Part shown: positions 26,182 through 34,654 of the stretch, piece after piece
How the letters are laid out: each line of letters starts with the position of its first letter
Numbering within the stretch: position 1 is the stretch's first letter
Source of the DNA: Acidobacteriota bacterium
GTDB taxonomy: Bacteria > Acidobacteriota > UBA6911 > JACOSC01
Length of the DNA stretch: 43,273 nt
Direction: 5' to 3'
Assembly (NCBI GenBank): GCA_016179055.1
Contig: JACOSC010000192.1
Coordinates: 1-43,273, forward strand
Notes under the pieces: model-generated
Databases searched by the model: none
What the model was told of the DNA's origin: nothing
The model's input: only the letters and a program-made list of their open reading frames with translations
Program-made: the position numbers and the translations under genes

Positions 26182-27237
26182 TCATTTTTGCTCCGCGCGG
26201 GCGGTCTTTTTCGCCGCTAGGATTTTGTCCAATGCGGTCTTGGCGCTCTCCCGGATAGACGCTTCATTATCGGATTGCGCCGCCCGCCGAAGCGGTTCCA
26301 GCGCCTTCGCATCCTTCAACCGGCCGAGGGCTTCTGCGGTGTTCCGCCGCACCTGGACATCTTCATCCTGAAGTCGTTCGATAAGCGGCCGCGTGGCGCG
26401 CGCATCCCCCAGCACTCCGAGAGCGAAGGCGGCGCTCTGCCGAACGAGAGGCTGCCGGCTTTGCAAGGCTTCGATTAACGGTTTGACCGCGCGCCGGTCA
26501 CCCATCAATACTAGCGCGATGGCTGAATTGCGGCAGACATCGGGATTTTTGTCGCTCAACCCCTCGACCAGCGGCCGTATGGCTTGTGGGCGCTTGAGTT
26601 GGCCCAGGGCGAGGGCAAGGGGAAGACAGGCTTGATGCGCCTGGTCATGGGGAAGCGCCAGCAACGGCTCTACGGCCCGCGGATCTCCCAAACGCCCCAG
26701 CGCCAGCGCACTGTTCATGCGCACGCCCTCGTCAGGGTCCTGCAAACGGCGAATCAAGGCTTCGACCGCGCGGCGGTCGTTAATCAGGCCCAGCGCAAAA
26801 GCGGCGGCAGCGCGCACGCTCGGCGCGGAATTCGTTTGCAGTACCTCTAGGAGCGGTCCGATGGCGGCGCGCTCCCGAAGCGGTCCCAGCGCCCGTGCGG
26901 CCGCCCGCTGCACTTCGGGGTCGGCATCGTGCAATGCGGCGATCAGCGGTTTAGTGGCCTTTCGGGCGCTCCGTTGGGCAAGCTGCTCGGCTGCCCGAAT
27001 CCTCTGGGCCGGCTCTGCCGCTTCCGCGAGCTCGGCGATGAGTTGGCTTACCGGCTTGGTGGAGTCCTGGAAAGCCCGCTGTTGCGTCACGAGGTTTCCC
27101 GAAGCCGGTCCAAGCAATGTAAGCCCCACCAGCCCGAGCGCCCAAATTGGCGAGGAAGACGGATCGGAGTTTTTCCGCCGCCCAGGGAAGCCCCAGACGA
27201 CAGGTTGGCCCTTTTTTCGTATCGCATCTCCTGTCAT
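26182..27237 (-). CDS. HEAT-repeat protein
   Basis: 351 residues. A hydrophobic segment near residues 31-47 suggests an exported or anchored protein. The rest is eight or nine HEAT/PBS-lyase-type repeats of about 31 residues, e.g. RAVEALIRRLQDPDEGVRMN, with the repeated LGRLGDPRAVEPL pattern. Such solenoids bind protein partners. AGGAG sits six nt before the ATG. Between patatin and TonB receptor genes on the same strand; no specific partner can be named. Confidence 0.85.
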   Translation of the reverse strand: MTGDAIRKKGQPVVWGFPGRRKNSDPSSSPIWALGLVGLTLLGPASGNLVTQQRAFQDSTKPVSQLIAELAEAAEPAQRIRAAEQLAQRSARKATKPLIAALHDADPEVQRAAARALGPLRERAAIGPLLEVLQTNSAPSVRAAAAFALGLINDRRAVEALIRRLQDPDEGVRMNSALALGRLGDPRAVEPLLALPHDQAHQACLPLALALGQLKRPQAIRPLVEGLSDKNPDVCRNSAIALVLMGDRRAVKPLIEALQSRQPLVRQSAAFALGVLGDARATRPLIERLQDEDVQVRRNTAEALGRLKDAKALEPLRRAAQSDNEASIRESAKTALDKILAAKKTARAEQK

Positions 27238-27287
27238 GAAAGACTCCTAACCGAAGAGTGCAAAAATATATGTATGTGCTCAACCCT

Positions 27288-28115
27288 TTATATACCGTTC
27301 TCCGCAAGAACACGGGCCGGCTCACTCCGCGCATGGTTATAAGCCAACTCTAATAGCTCCCGACTGTGAGTGAAGTCCAGAAACCCAACATCGATGTCGA
27401 CACATGGCGCGAGGACGACCAGCGAAGCCGCGCCCGGACAGGTTAGCGGCTGGCGACGATATCGGGCATCGAACGCGATCTCAAAGCTGCGCGATAGGAT
27501 GCTGGGAATTCCCCGGATCATTCCTGGGATCTTCTTTTCGCAGCCGCAGCGCATTGCCAGAATCATATCCGCGTCTTCTTCCATCGCCAGGTCGATGGGC
27601 AGGTTATCGACCAGGCCCCCATCCACGAGTTGCCGGCCGTCATAGAGGACCGGAGGTAAAAGCCCAGGAATCGCGGTGCTGGCCAAGACGGCCTCGATCA
27701 GATTTCCTTGGGTGATCGGCATGCTTTCTCCCTTTTGCAGGTCGGTGCTCACGATCACCAAAGGGATGCGCAAATCCTCAAAGCGATACACGGGCAAGTG
27801 CTCTTCTAAAAAATGGCGGAATCGTTTATTGGTGTAGAAGCTGCTCTCGGCTCTCCGCGGCCAGAGCAATGGCCAGTTAAAGGTGAACAAGTCTCCAAAA
27901 GAAATGCCTTCCCAGAGACGCCAAAGCCGCTCGGGCGACGCGCCCGCCGCGATAAAGGCGCCGTTTACCGCGCCCACGGAGGCGCCAATGACCCGGTCTA
28001 TCTTCACTCCCACCTCTACCAGCGCGCGATAGAAGCCGGCTTCCATGGCGCCTCGGCTGCCACCGCCGCTTAACACCAGCGTTACTTTTTTCCTATTAAT
28101 AGCCAAGTCATTCAT
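27288..28115 (-). CDS. Patatin-like phospholipase
   Basis: 275 residues. Oxyanion-hole motif SGGGSRGAMEAGF (about 15-27), nucleophile elbow GASVG (about 43-47) and catalytic DGG (LVDGGLVDNLPI) are all present, so the Ser-Asp dyad looks intact. No signal peptide; a cytoplasmic acyl hydrolase acting on phospholipids or neutral lipids is likely. GAGGA is upstream of the ATG. Similar to the RssA/YlbK group in size. Confidence 0.9.
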   Translation of the reverse strand: MNDLAINRKKVTLVLSGGGSRGAMEAGFYRALVEVGVKIDRVIGASVGAVNGAFIAAGASPERLWRLWEGISFGDLFTFNWPLLWPRRAESSFYTNKRFRHFLEEHLPVYRFEDLRIPLVIVSTDLQKGESMPITQGNLIEAVLASTAIPGLLPPVLYDGRQLVDGGLVDNLPIDLAMEEDADMILAMRCGCEKKIPGMIRGIPSILSRSFEIAFDARYRRQPLTCPGAASLVVLAPCVDIDVGFLDFTHSRELLELAYNHARSEPARVLAENGI

Positions 28116-28154
28116 AGTATCGAGTCCTCTGAGCAGTCGTATGGCTTTTCAACC

Positions 28155-28210
28155 AGATTTCTTCGACCTCGTCACTTGGGATGCCACGATGTTGGAAAAG
28201 GGTTCCAGGG
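28155..28210. repeat. Dispersed ~50-nt intergenic repeat, copy D
   Basis: A degenerate copy of the sequence seen at 7021-7072, with GATTTCTTCGACCTCGTCAC, CTTGGGATGCC and GGAAAAGGGTTCC. It sits in the 151-nt gap between the patatin and MerB-like genes. Confidence 0.4.
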
Positions 28211-28266
28211 ATTTGGGGCGCGTGGGGAACTTTAGATCCTTTATCCCAAAGGGGAAAAAGCTGACC

Positions 28267-28965
28267 CTAACGTTCTCTTTTATTTCCCGGTGGGAAAGCC
28301 AATCCCAACAGTAATTGCGCGGTCCGCCCGTCAAAGGGTTGGTCCCCCATTGCCTCAACGGGTTGCGCCCCGAATATATGTCGGGCGAGTTGAAAAGCTT
28401 GAGCCAGGGTCAAGAAGACGTTAACGGGTTGGGCTGGAGTGTTTAGGAACCCCTCATTAATATGGGCCGAAGAACAGAAGAAGCTTATGGTGGGGCAATG
28501 GTATGAAACTGGACAGGTAGAGGTCTTTAAAGGCGTGTACAGCACGCGTAGGCCTTCCGGCTGGCGGCGCTTAATCTCTCCTTCGGAGATCTCTATGGCG
28601 ATATCGCTATGACAGCTTTTACAGAGCGAGTGGATCTGAGCGTCCTGCGAAAAAGTCAAAGGAACGCCTAAAGCATCAATAGCGCACACCGCAAACACAT
28701 GATAGCCGGCGCTGAGCGTCACGGCGTGTTCGGTGGGCTTTATAGAAAGGGGATATGCCGCCAGAATCTCTTTCGAGTTGGGCTGCCGAACAATCCATTT
28801 TTTCCGCTCGAGCGAGCGCAGCCCGGCCCGAACCCTCGCCTGCGATGGATCCTTGATGGCCGCCATCATGGCCTCCAGGCCGGGTCCTGTGCCTTGAAGC
28901 AGAATGGTGGCCAAAATGTACGCCCGCAGTTCTAGCTCGATTTTAGTCAGCTCCGGGGTTAGCAT
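28267..28965 (-). CDS. merB: Organomercurial lyase (MerB family)
   Basis: 232 residues. An N-terminal winged-helix-like region is followed by the lyase domain. The catalytic triad of MerB fits by exact spacing: Cys94 and Asp97 (VCAIDALG) and Cys157 (YHCPTISFF), i.e. the same 3- and 63-residue offsets as Cys96/Asp99/Cys159 of the classical enzyme. Cys115 matches the structural Cys117. It would cleave carbon-mercury bonds to release Hg(II). There is no intact mercuric reductase here, only a decayed C-terminal remnant at 33183-33636, so detoxification would rely on a partner elsewhere. Its start overlaps the end of the small upstream gene by 7 nt. Confidence 0.84.
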   Translation of the reverse strand: MLTPELTKIELELRAYILATILLQGTGPGLEAMMAAIKDPSQARVRAGLRSLERKKWIVRQPNSKEILAAYPLSIKPTEHAVTLSAGYHVFAVCAIDALGVPLTFSQDAQIHSLCKSCHSDIAIEISEGEIKRRQPEGLRVLYTPLKTSTCPVSYHCPTISFFCSSAHINEGFLNTPAQPVNVFLTLAQAFQLARHIFGAQPVEAMGDQPFDGRTAQLLLGLAFPPGNKRER

Positions 28966-29216
28966 CCGCTATGTTTCCCTCGCGGCCATGTCAAGGTCCA
29001 TTTGAGGCATCGGATTTCATTAAGGATTCTCAACGGCCACGCGCTTAGGTTTTCCCGCCAAGTATCCTTCAGCCAGGATTGACTCACACTTTTCACAGGC
29101 GGACGTCGTTCTTCCTTGAACTTTGGAAAGAACTCTTTCCATAAGCTGGCCCACACGTACACGGCCAGAGCTAGATAAAATACAAGAAACCCCTGAATGA
29201 AGAGCGGGCCGAGCAT
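28959..29216 (-). CDS. Small membrane protein upstream of merB
   Basis: 85 residues with one clear membrane helix (about 4-25) followed by a basic, Trp-rich tail (KEFFPKF, SWLKDTWRENL). AGGAG lies five nt before the ATG, and the 3' end overlaps the MerB start by 7 nt, so co-translation is likely. It resembles short membrane-anchoring proteins; a role in mercury handling is only suggested by position. No family recognised. Confidence 0.7.
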   Translation of the reverse strand: MLGPLFIQGFLVFYLALAVYVWASLWKEFFPKFKEERRPPVKSVSQSWLKDTWRENLSAWPLRILNEIRCLKWTLTWPRGKHSGC

Positions 29217-29245
29217 AATTTCTCCTGATTTCCGTTAAATGGCTT

Positions 29246-29463
29246 GAAACTGTTCACGGGGTTCACTGAGATCACACAAGAGACCCCCAGCGGAAGCTGG
29301 GGGAGACTCAGGCCCAGCCTACTCCGCCGACGCCCCACTCCCCCAACCCCCTCTCCCCGCCGGGCGGGGAGAGGGGGCCAGGGGGCGAGGGGCTTGTGAT
29401 CTAGGCTGGATCTTGAACCTCCCCCGGCTTTCGCCGGAGGTATCCATCCTCGTGAACGGACAC
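29246..29463. mobile_element. Non-coding MITE-like insertion with nested palindromes
   Basis: About 218 nt. The left end GAAACTGTTCACGGGG matches the left end of the 40370-40638 element at 15 of 16 bases. The right end shows the inverted CCTCGTGAAC (29448-29457). Flanking 8-mers AATGGCTT (29238-29245) and AGTGGCTT (29464-29471) agree at seven of eight bases, as for a target duplication. Inside are perfect hairpins: CCCCCAGC-GGAA-GCTGGGGG, a 14-bp CCCCTCTCCCCGCC inverted repeat with a 1-nt gap, and CCGGC-TTTC-GCCGG. No coding sequence. Confidence 0.55.
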
Positions 29464-29541
29464 AGTGGCTTTTGACAACTGAGTGATGGCATCGATCCGC
29501 TTCACCGTACCCGATCCACGATTTTCACGTATGGCTTCTTG

Positions 29542-30612
29542 TCAGGGGGTCAGGCCATACGCCTCCGTAAGCGTATTCGACTCCGGCATTCCGTCCATCA
29601 CATGGAATTTTTTAAACAATCCACGATCCTCGACCAATTGCCCTGCGCCTAAAGCCACGGCTTCCAGCGGATTCTCCGCCCGTTGGACGGGAACGCCCAA
29701 TTCAAGAGCGAAGCGTTCTTCCAGATTCCGAAGCAAGGATCCCCCGCCGGTCAACACGATGCCGCTGTGGTAGATACCGCGCGCCACTTCCGGAGCCACC
29801 TGCTGCAAGAAGAATTGCACGCCGTTGAGAATCGGTTGTATGGTTTTATCTAAAGCCTGCGCCACATCCACCGCACAAACTTCCATGGTGTGCGGGGTGC
29901 CGTCCATACTGGATTTTTCCAGGACTGGCCGCGTGGCGTTCTCTTTCGGCGGGATGGCGGACCCCAGTTGTATCTTGATTTCCTCAGCCGTGGGATAGCC
30001 GATCAGTATATGGTGTTTCTGATGAATATGATCGATAATGGCCTGCGTCATCTCTATGCCGGCGATTTTCAAGCACCGAGACAATAGGACCCCGTAGGAG
30101 GCGATCACGCTGAAATTCGTCGTGCCGCCACCAATGTCGATTACCATCTTCGTTTGATCCTCGCTCATCATGCCGCTCCCGAGCGCCGCCGCCAACCCCT
30201 CATCGACAAACTCGACTTTGTTAACCCCCGCCTGACGCGCCGCTTCGGTGAGCGCATGCCGCTCGACGTCGGTGGCGGAGATGGGAATGCCAAATAATAC
30301 CCGGGTGTATTTCCTCCCGCGCGAGCATGCCTGGCGCAAGAACCCTTGGATCATCTTCTCGGCCCCGTCGAAATCGGCAATGGTCCCATTGCGGAGGGGA
30401 TGATACACGGCCACGCCATAAGGTTCCCGCCCGAACATACGCTCGGCATCGCGGCCGATGGCGACCATCGCACCGGAGTGTTTATGGGTGGCGATCGTGG
30501 ATGGCTCTTTAAGAACGATGCCGTCACCGCTCGAATAAATAAGGGTATTGACCGTTCCTAAATCCATTGCTAGATCATTGATCAACAGACCCTTGATTCT
30601 TTTCCAGATCAT
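29542..30612 (-). CDS. mreB: MreB-like actin-family protein (stand-alone)
   Basis: 356 residues with the actin/Hsp70 nucleotide-binding motifs: phosphate 1 (LAMDLGTVNTLIY), phosphate 2 (VIDIGGGTTNFSVIA) and adenosine (LTGGGSLLRNLEERF). Length and end are normal. It assembles filaments guiding cell-wall synthesis. The usual mreC/mreD partners are absent on both sides, so it is a lone, perhaps second copy. Start set at 30612 (GAGGTGG five nt upstream); the ATG six codons earlier has no RBS. Confidence 0.88.
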   Translation of the reverse strand: MIWKRIKGLLINDLAMDLGTVNTLIYSSGDGIVLKEPSTIATHKHSGAMVAIGRDAERMFGREPYGVAVYHPLRNGTIADFDGAEKMIQGFLRQACSRGRKYTRVLFGIPISATDVERHALTEAARQAGVNKVEFVDEGLAAALGSGMMSEDQTKMVIDIGGGTTNFSVIASYGVLLSRCLKIAGIEMTQAIIDHIHQKHHILIGYPTAEEIKIQLGSAIPPKENATRPVLEKSSMDGTPHTMEVCAVDVAQALDKTIQPILNGVQFFLQQVAPEVARGIYHSGIVLTGGGSLLRNLEERFALELGVPVQRAENPLEAVALGAGQLVEDRGLFKKFHVMDGMPESNTLTEAYGLTP

Positions 30613-30752
30613 ATCCACCTCGGTTGTCATTTAGACCGCGTGCACAGCCGTGTGGTCTTCGCGCATTGGAAACTTCTCAGGTTTGATCCGGTTGGCTAAT
30701 CCTGTCGTGAAAAGGAGTGGGGGCATGAGTGCGCTTCATGTCCCCGCCGGCG

Positions 30753-31439
30753 TTAACTGCCGCCCATCATCTTCTTCATTTGTTCCATCCACATGGCCGC
30801 CTTTTCCGGACTGGCGTCGCTGGCGAATGCGTCCAGCGTGACATGCGACACTTCGCCGACTTTGAGCAGGACCATCTGAGGACGTTCAATGCCATAATCG
30901 GACAATCGCACATCAAATTGGCTGGAAAGCCGGATCAGGTTGCCGGGCAACTTGCCCATCGTTTCCTGGCTTTCCGGCAAGTATGTCACCTGCGCGTCGA
31001 CCAATATGTCCTTCTTCACACCGTGCAATTCGAAGGTGCCTTCCGCTTTAACCGTCACGGGTTTACTCGGAGGAAGCTTGTTGGCGGATGCTTTTTTGAT
31101 GCTCTTGAGCGTGAAGGTAGCTTTGGGGTAGCGCTCGGTGTGAAGATACTGCTCGCGCATATGCGTGTCGCGCAGGCCGATGCCGGTCTTGAGTGAACTC
31201 AGATCGACTTCGAACTGGGCGAGCGCGCCGGACGCTTTCAGATCGGCCGGATTGACGTGGAGTTGGCCGGTGATTTGGCTGGTCGTGCCCACGATATCTT
31301 CCAGCGGGGCTTTGGTGCGGAACTGCACGACATTGCGGCCTATCGGATCCATGACTTTAAACTCGTTTATAGACTGAGCAGACGCCACGCCGATCATCAA
31401 GCTCAGTATGACCGCCAGGCTGCTGATATTGCGTTTCAT
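30753..31439 (-). CDS. YceI-family periplasmic lipocalin-like protein
   Basis: 228 residues: signal peptide (1-21), then the YceI fold (GTTSQITGQLHVNPADLKAS; FEVDLSSLKTGIGLRDTHM; HTERYPKATFTLK; GTFELHGVKKDI). Members bind isoprenoid quinones or related lipids in the periplasm. The C-terminal Met-rich tail (WMEQMKKMMGGS) is unusual. RBS AAAGGAG is well placed. A 7-bp hairpin (31505-31523) lies upstream. Confidence 0.9.
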   Translation of the reverse strand: MKRNISSLAVILSLMIGVASAQSINEFKVMDPIGRNVVQFRTKAPLEDIVGTTSQITGQLHVNPADLKASGALAQFEVDLSSLKTGIGLRDTHMREQYLHTERYPKATFTLKSIKKASANKLPPSKPVTVKAEGTFELHGVKKDILVDAQVTYLPESQETMGKLPGNLIRLSSQFDVRLSDYGIERPQMVLLKVGEVSHVTLDAFASDASPEKAAMWMEQMKKMMGGS

Positions 31440-31590
31440 AGATTCTCCTTTCTACTGATAAGTAGAGTAAGTTCATTCATTGATTCCATATTAGTCTCGG
31501 CTGAGTGGGTCTCGACGACCCACACGGCCAACGGAAGCGGATAAAGTTGTAAGCTACTCCTTCATTTTTCCTTGGTCTGGGTTTCTGCCA

Positions 31591-31643
31591 AATTTCTTCG
31601 GCTTCGCTCATTGGGATGACCGACACTGAAAAAGGATTCAAAT
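31591..31643. repeat. Dispersed ~50-nt intergenic repeat, copy B
   Basis: Contains ATTTCTTCGGCTTCGCTCA, TTGGGATGACCGA and AAAAAGGATTC, the clearest copy of the four (others at 7021-7072, 28155-28210, 35206-35253). Confidence 0.5.
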
Positions 31644-31719
31644 GCTTTTATGCGATTCTTGGTATGGAATGTCTTCGTAACGGGAGAGAAATATCGGCAG
31701 GGAGTACTATTTTTTGGAT

Positions 31720-31785
31720 GAGCCTTGCTTTGAAATAATCTTCCGGCTGCCGCCGTAAGAGGCCGTGAGCCCGATGTATCTCAAA
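31720..31785 (-). pseudogene. Fragment of an ECF sigma factor C-terminus
   Basis: The minus strand encodes HRAHGLLRRQPEDYFKARL, which aligns with HRARLFLRQKLENYFKERT at the end of the intact sigma factor at 35576-36193; the DNA is similar too (GAAATAAT.TTCC.GCT). Only about 20 codons remain. It shows that a second, related ECF gene once existed here. Confidence 0.55.
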
Positions 31786-31804
31786 TCCTTGCTACTGAGA
31801 GAAT

Positions 31805-32475
31805 TCATGGCTGACAGGAAAATAGTGGAGAGTATCTTCGTGCCGGCCCCACGCCTTTAAGAGTTCCCGATATCTTGCACTTTCCAATCCGATGACGATA
31901 GCGGACTGGAATCTCCACGACTCTGAGTTTTTCTTGTGCGGCATTGATCTGCGTTTCAACGGTCCAGCCGTAGTCGCGGTCGCACATATCATGGCGTTTG
32001 AGCGAGGTGTAGCGGATAGCGCGGAAGGGCCCAAGGTCCGCATAGTCGACTCTCCAGAACAGACGCATGAGCGTGCAGGCGAGCCAATTGCCAAAGCGAG
32101 CTTGGGGTGACAGGGCGCCGGCTTCACGCCGCTCCAATACACGATAACGTCGCCGACGACAAAGGCCCCTACTGGCGACGACGGATTGTTGGGCGCTTCT
32201 CGGATGCCTCGTGCAACCCACCCATACAGCATGCCGGCTAATAGCTCAATGCCGACCAGAATCAGCACCGGTTTTCCGGGTCAATCGCGGCCATCGGTAA
32301 AGTTCTTTGAGAGAAAAATCAGTCCAAGGTGGAGGACAACGAGTATTGAGCCCGCCGGCTTCCACCTCAAGTCCGAACACATGCGCCAGAAGTTCGGCGA
32401 AGCGGCTCTTAGCAATGTCGCACCGTAATGGTCTTTGCGAACTTTCAATTCTACTTCATCAATAAATTTCTGCAA
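31805..32475 (-). pseudogene. Decayed glycosyltransferase region (GT-C-like N-terminus plus GT2 C-terminus)
   Basis: Reading from 32475, a frame with membrane-like segments (GSILVVLHLGLIFLSKNFTD) meets an in-frame TGA at 32283-32281 and then continues (LILVGIELLAGMLYGWVARG). In another frame, 32120-31850 encodes a GT2 C-terminus typical of dolichyl-phosphate-glucose/mannose synthases (GNWLACTLMRLFW, DLGPFRAIRY, YGWTVETQINAA, VRYRHRIGKCKISGT) that ends in frameshifted sequence. The catalytic GT2 N-terminus is gone. At least one stop and two frame changes make a working product unlikely. Confidence 0.68.
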
Positions 32476-32484
32476 AACCTTTGA

Positions 32485-33171
32485 TTAAGGTACCCCCTGA
32501 TTCCGATCGTACCAGCGCGCCAGGCGTGTTGGCGCCATACTCCAGTAATAGGCCAGGAGGACCCGCTGGTTGATCCACGTCGTTCGCCAAATCCCCAGCA
32601 TCAGCCAGCGGCGGGCCGATGTGGTGACCGGGACAGGGACGATAGAAATGCGACCCTGCCGACGTAGGCGCTGAATCAACTCCAAATCCTCCATGATGGG
32701 GATATCCTGAAAGCCCCCGACCTCGCGGAAGCGGTCGGCCCTTAAGAAGATGGCCTGATCACCATAGGGCATTTGCAAGCGCCGGGACCGCCAATTAGCT
32801 GATCGCTCAATGATCCGCAGGCCCCTCCGCTCGGCATCAATGCGCAGTTCAAAGGCTCCAGCCGCCACGCCTGGCTGGTCTAACGCGGTCCGTACATGTT
32901 CGGCAAAATTCGCCGGCAGGCGCGTGTCGGCGTGCAGGAACAACAACACATCCCCGGTCGCGACGGCGGCCCCGGCGTTCATTTGCCAGGCCCGCCCGGC
33001 CGGCGACATGATTACCCTTGCCCCCAACGCGCGGGCCAAGGCCACGGTACCATCCCGGCTACCGCCGTCCGCCACAATAACCTCCCCGTCGGGATCGCGC
33101 CGAGCACTGTACAGTGTCGCCGCAATATAGTCGCTTTCGTTCAACGTCGGGATGATGATCGAAATGCGCAT
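32485..33171 (-). CDS. Family 2 glycosyltransferase (TIGR04283-type)
   Basis: 228 residues. GT-A fold with the start ISIIIPTLNES, nucleotide-binding Asp (VIVADGGSRDGT), the LLFLHADTRLP metal-binding D-x-D-like motif, and the downstream GDQAIFLRADRFREVGGF and MEDLELIQRLRRQGR motifs. The family is usually found with other small glycosyltransferases, in agreement with the remnant just downstream. Start at 33171 has GAGG six nt upstream; the 15-codon longer frame does not. The acceptor is unknown. Confidence 0.88.
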   Translation of the reverse strand: MRISIIIPTLNESDYIAATLYSARRDPDGEVIVADGGSRDGTVALARALGARVIMSPAGRAWQMNAGAAVATGDVLLFLHADTRLPANFAEHVRTALDQPGVAAGAFELRIDAERRGLRIIERSANWRSRRLQMPYGDQAIFLRADRFREVGGFQDIPIMEDLELIQRLRRQGRISIVPVPVTTSARRWLMLGIWRTTWINQRVLLAYYWSMAPTRLARWYDRNQGVP

Positions 33172-33182
33172 GCGAAACCTCG

Positions 33183-33636
33183 CTACCGAATCCAAGCCAG
33201 CCACCGGGTGAGCCACTGCTTAAGCGATGGCGTCAGCCGGGGCCGGTTATAATCGTCGGCTATTTGCTTGATGACTTCTGTCTGGGTAGGGTATGTATGG
33301 ATCACATTCACCAGGTTCCGCAGCCCGATACGACCCGCCGTGGCCACGGTGATTTCGCCGAGCATGTCGCCCGCGTGTCGGGCGACGATCGTGGCGCCTA
33401 AAATCTTATCGCTCCCCTTACGGACGTGTATTTTGACGAACCCGTCTTCCTCGCCGTCACAGTGAGGGCCGAACCGGGTGGCGCGGCCGCCACCGCTACG
33501 GCGTACAGGAGCACGAAAACCACCGGCCCCAAATCCCCAACGTCTGAATCCAGCCGCGTAGCGCGACTAACCGCTCGCCGAGCCCAAACACTTTGGTCAA
33601 GATGAGGACGCCGATGATGGTGGTCAGGAGCAGCAT
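33183..33636 (-). pseudogene. Remnant of a TVP38/TMEM64 - mercuric reductase-like gene
   Basis: From 33636 the minus strand encodes a TVP38-like N-terminus (ILTKVFGLGERLVALRGWIQ, then after a frame change GPVVFVLLYAVAVAAAPPGS). This joins, again out of frame, to the dimerisation end of a mercuric-reductase/pyridine nucleotide-disulfide oxidoreductase (GFVKIHVRKGSDKILGATIV, ARHAGDMLGEITVA, NVIHTYPTQTEVIK). Fusions of these two modules exist in other bacteria, so this may be one gene that lost about 500 internal codons, including the catalytic CxxxxC. Two frame breaks rule out a normal product. Confidence 0.7.
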
Positions 33637-33742
33637 CGGCCGTCACCGGCCATGCCTCCGGCGCACAGCGTCCGCCGGAGGGGCTTGATCCTTGGTGCTC
33701 CTATCCGGAGTGGACTTTGCGGCTGTTCTGCCCGTAACCATA

Positions 33743-34645
33743 CTATCGACTCCCTGGCTCATTAAGCGACCAATCGTAATCGAGGTATTCGACACGGTAC
33801 TTTCCGGCAGCCAGATAATCCCGGTCCCGGGCCTCGAGGTACCGGCTGACGAAATTCAGCACGGCGCGCTCCGTCTGGCCGTGCCCGAAGAACTTCTCCC
33901 CGGTGCCGTAAGTCTTGACGAAGTCCTCCCCGAACCACTTGAAGAGGGGGGAAATATAGACTCGCCCCAAGTCCCGGTCGATGCGGAATTTCTGCGGGTT
34001 GGTGAGCAGCCTGCGCGCCTGGTCATCCAGTTGGTCATCCAGTTGGGCGCCCGTGTACAACTCGTTCCGCAGCGGCGGGCAGCCGATCGAGGCGCACACC
34101 AGGGCCATGTGAATACGCGGCTCGTGGAACTGCTTGCGCAGCGTCTCGTGCTCGATGTCATCCAGTGATACATGGCGTCCCATCACGAGCCAGTCCCGCT
34201 TATCCCATACACCGGGAATCTGCCGTATGCTGTTCTTGGGAAAGACCACGGACCGGATTACGGAGGCGTGGATCGGGTAATGACGGATGATCGCCTCCAG
34301 GGTAAGGGCGTTGTACGCGTTAATCCAGAAGGCGATCTTCTCTGGGCCCGTCCATGCATCGTAGGCTTTAGAGTCCAGCTTGCCCAAGGCATGGACGAAC
34401 GCGTCCAGCGTTTGGCTATGGGCCTTCATCTCCTTGTAGTTAACCAGGCCTTGATCGTTCACATAGGTCTTGAGTACACGGGCATAGTCATCAGTAGTCA
34501 AGGGGTGACGGGTTGCCACGGAGATATCCGATCTGAACGGTATCAGCCTGGGAGCCGGCCGCAAAAAGGCCCAACCCCCCGCCGCGGCCATGATAATCAC
34601 TGAGAACGCGATCCCTATCCAAACCTGCTTTCTTTTAATACTCAT
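33743..34645 (-). CDS. DUF547 exported protein
   Basis: 300 residues with an N-terminal membrane/signal segment (about 9-28). The DUF547 core is clear: VNYKEM, FWINAYNALTLEAI, KRDWLVMGRHVSLDDIEHE, HMALVCASIGCPPL, with the conserved Cys-x4-Cys. Biochemical role unknown; the fold resembles papain-like/transglutaminase relatives. A 12-bp tandem duplication (34021-34044) yields LDDQLDDQ. Start set at the fourth codon (34645) because AAGGG abuts the first ATG but is correctly spaced for the next. Confidence 0.86.
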   Translation of the reverse strand: MSIKRKQVWIGIAFSVIIMAAAGGWAFLRPAPRLIPFRSDISVATRHPLTTDDYARVLKTYVNDQGLVNYKEMKAHSQTLDAFVHALGKLDSKAYDAWTGPEKIAFWINAYNALTLEAIIRHYPIHASVIRSVVFPKNSIRQIPGVWDKRDWLVMGRHVSLDDIEHETLRKQFHEPRIHMALVCASIGCPPLRNELYTGAQLDDQLDDQARRLLTNPQKFRIDRDLGRVYISPLFKWFGEDFVKTYGTGEKFFGHGQTERAVLNFVSRYLEARDRDYLAAGKYRVEYLDYDWSLNEPGSR

Positions 34646-34654
34646 GTTGCCCAT

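Larger units (their letters stand above)
31440..31791. other. Intergenic region with hairpin, dispersed repeat and ECF fragment
   Basis: 352 nt upstream of the YceI gene. It holds the GTGGGTC-TCGAC-GACCCAC hairpin (31505-31523; possible operator or terminator), one repeat copy (31591-31643) and a sigma-factor fragment (31720-31785). No intact gene seen. Confidence 0.55.

Noticed and set aside
29281..29440. CRISPR array or Rho-independent terminator cluster
   Set aside because: The palindromes differ from each other and are not evenly spaced, and none has a downstream T-run.
32281..32283. In-frame TGA inside the glycosyltransferase remnant as a fourth selenocysteine codon
   Set aside because: It does not fall at a Cys or redox position (flanked by GRD and PGK), no hairpin lies at +17 to +37, and the surrounding region has other frameshifts; a CGA-to-TGA nonsense change is likelier.
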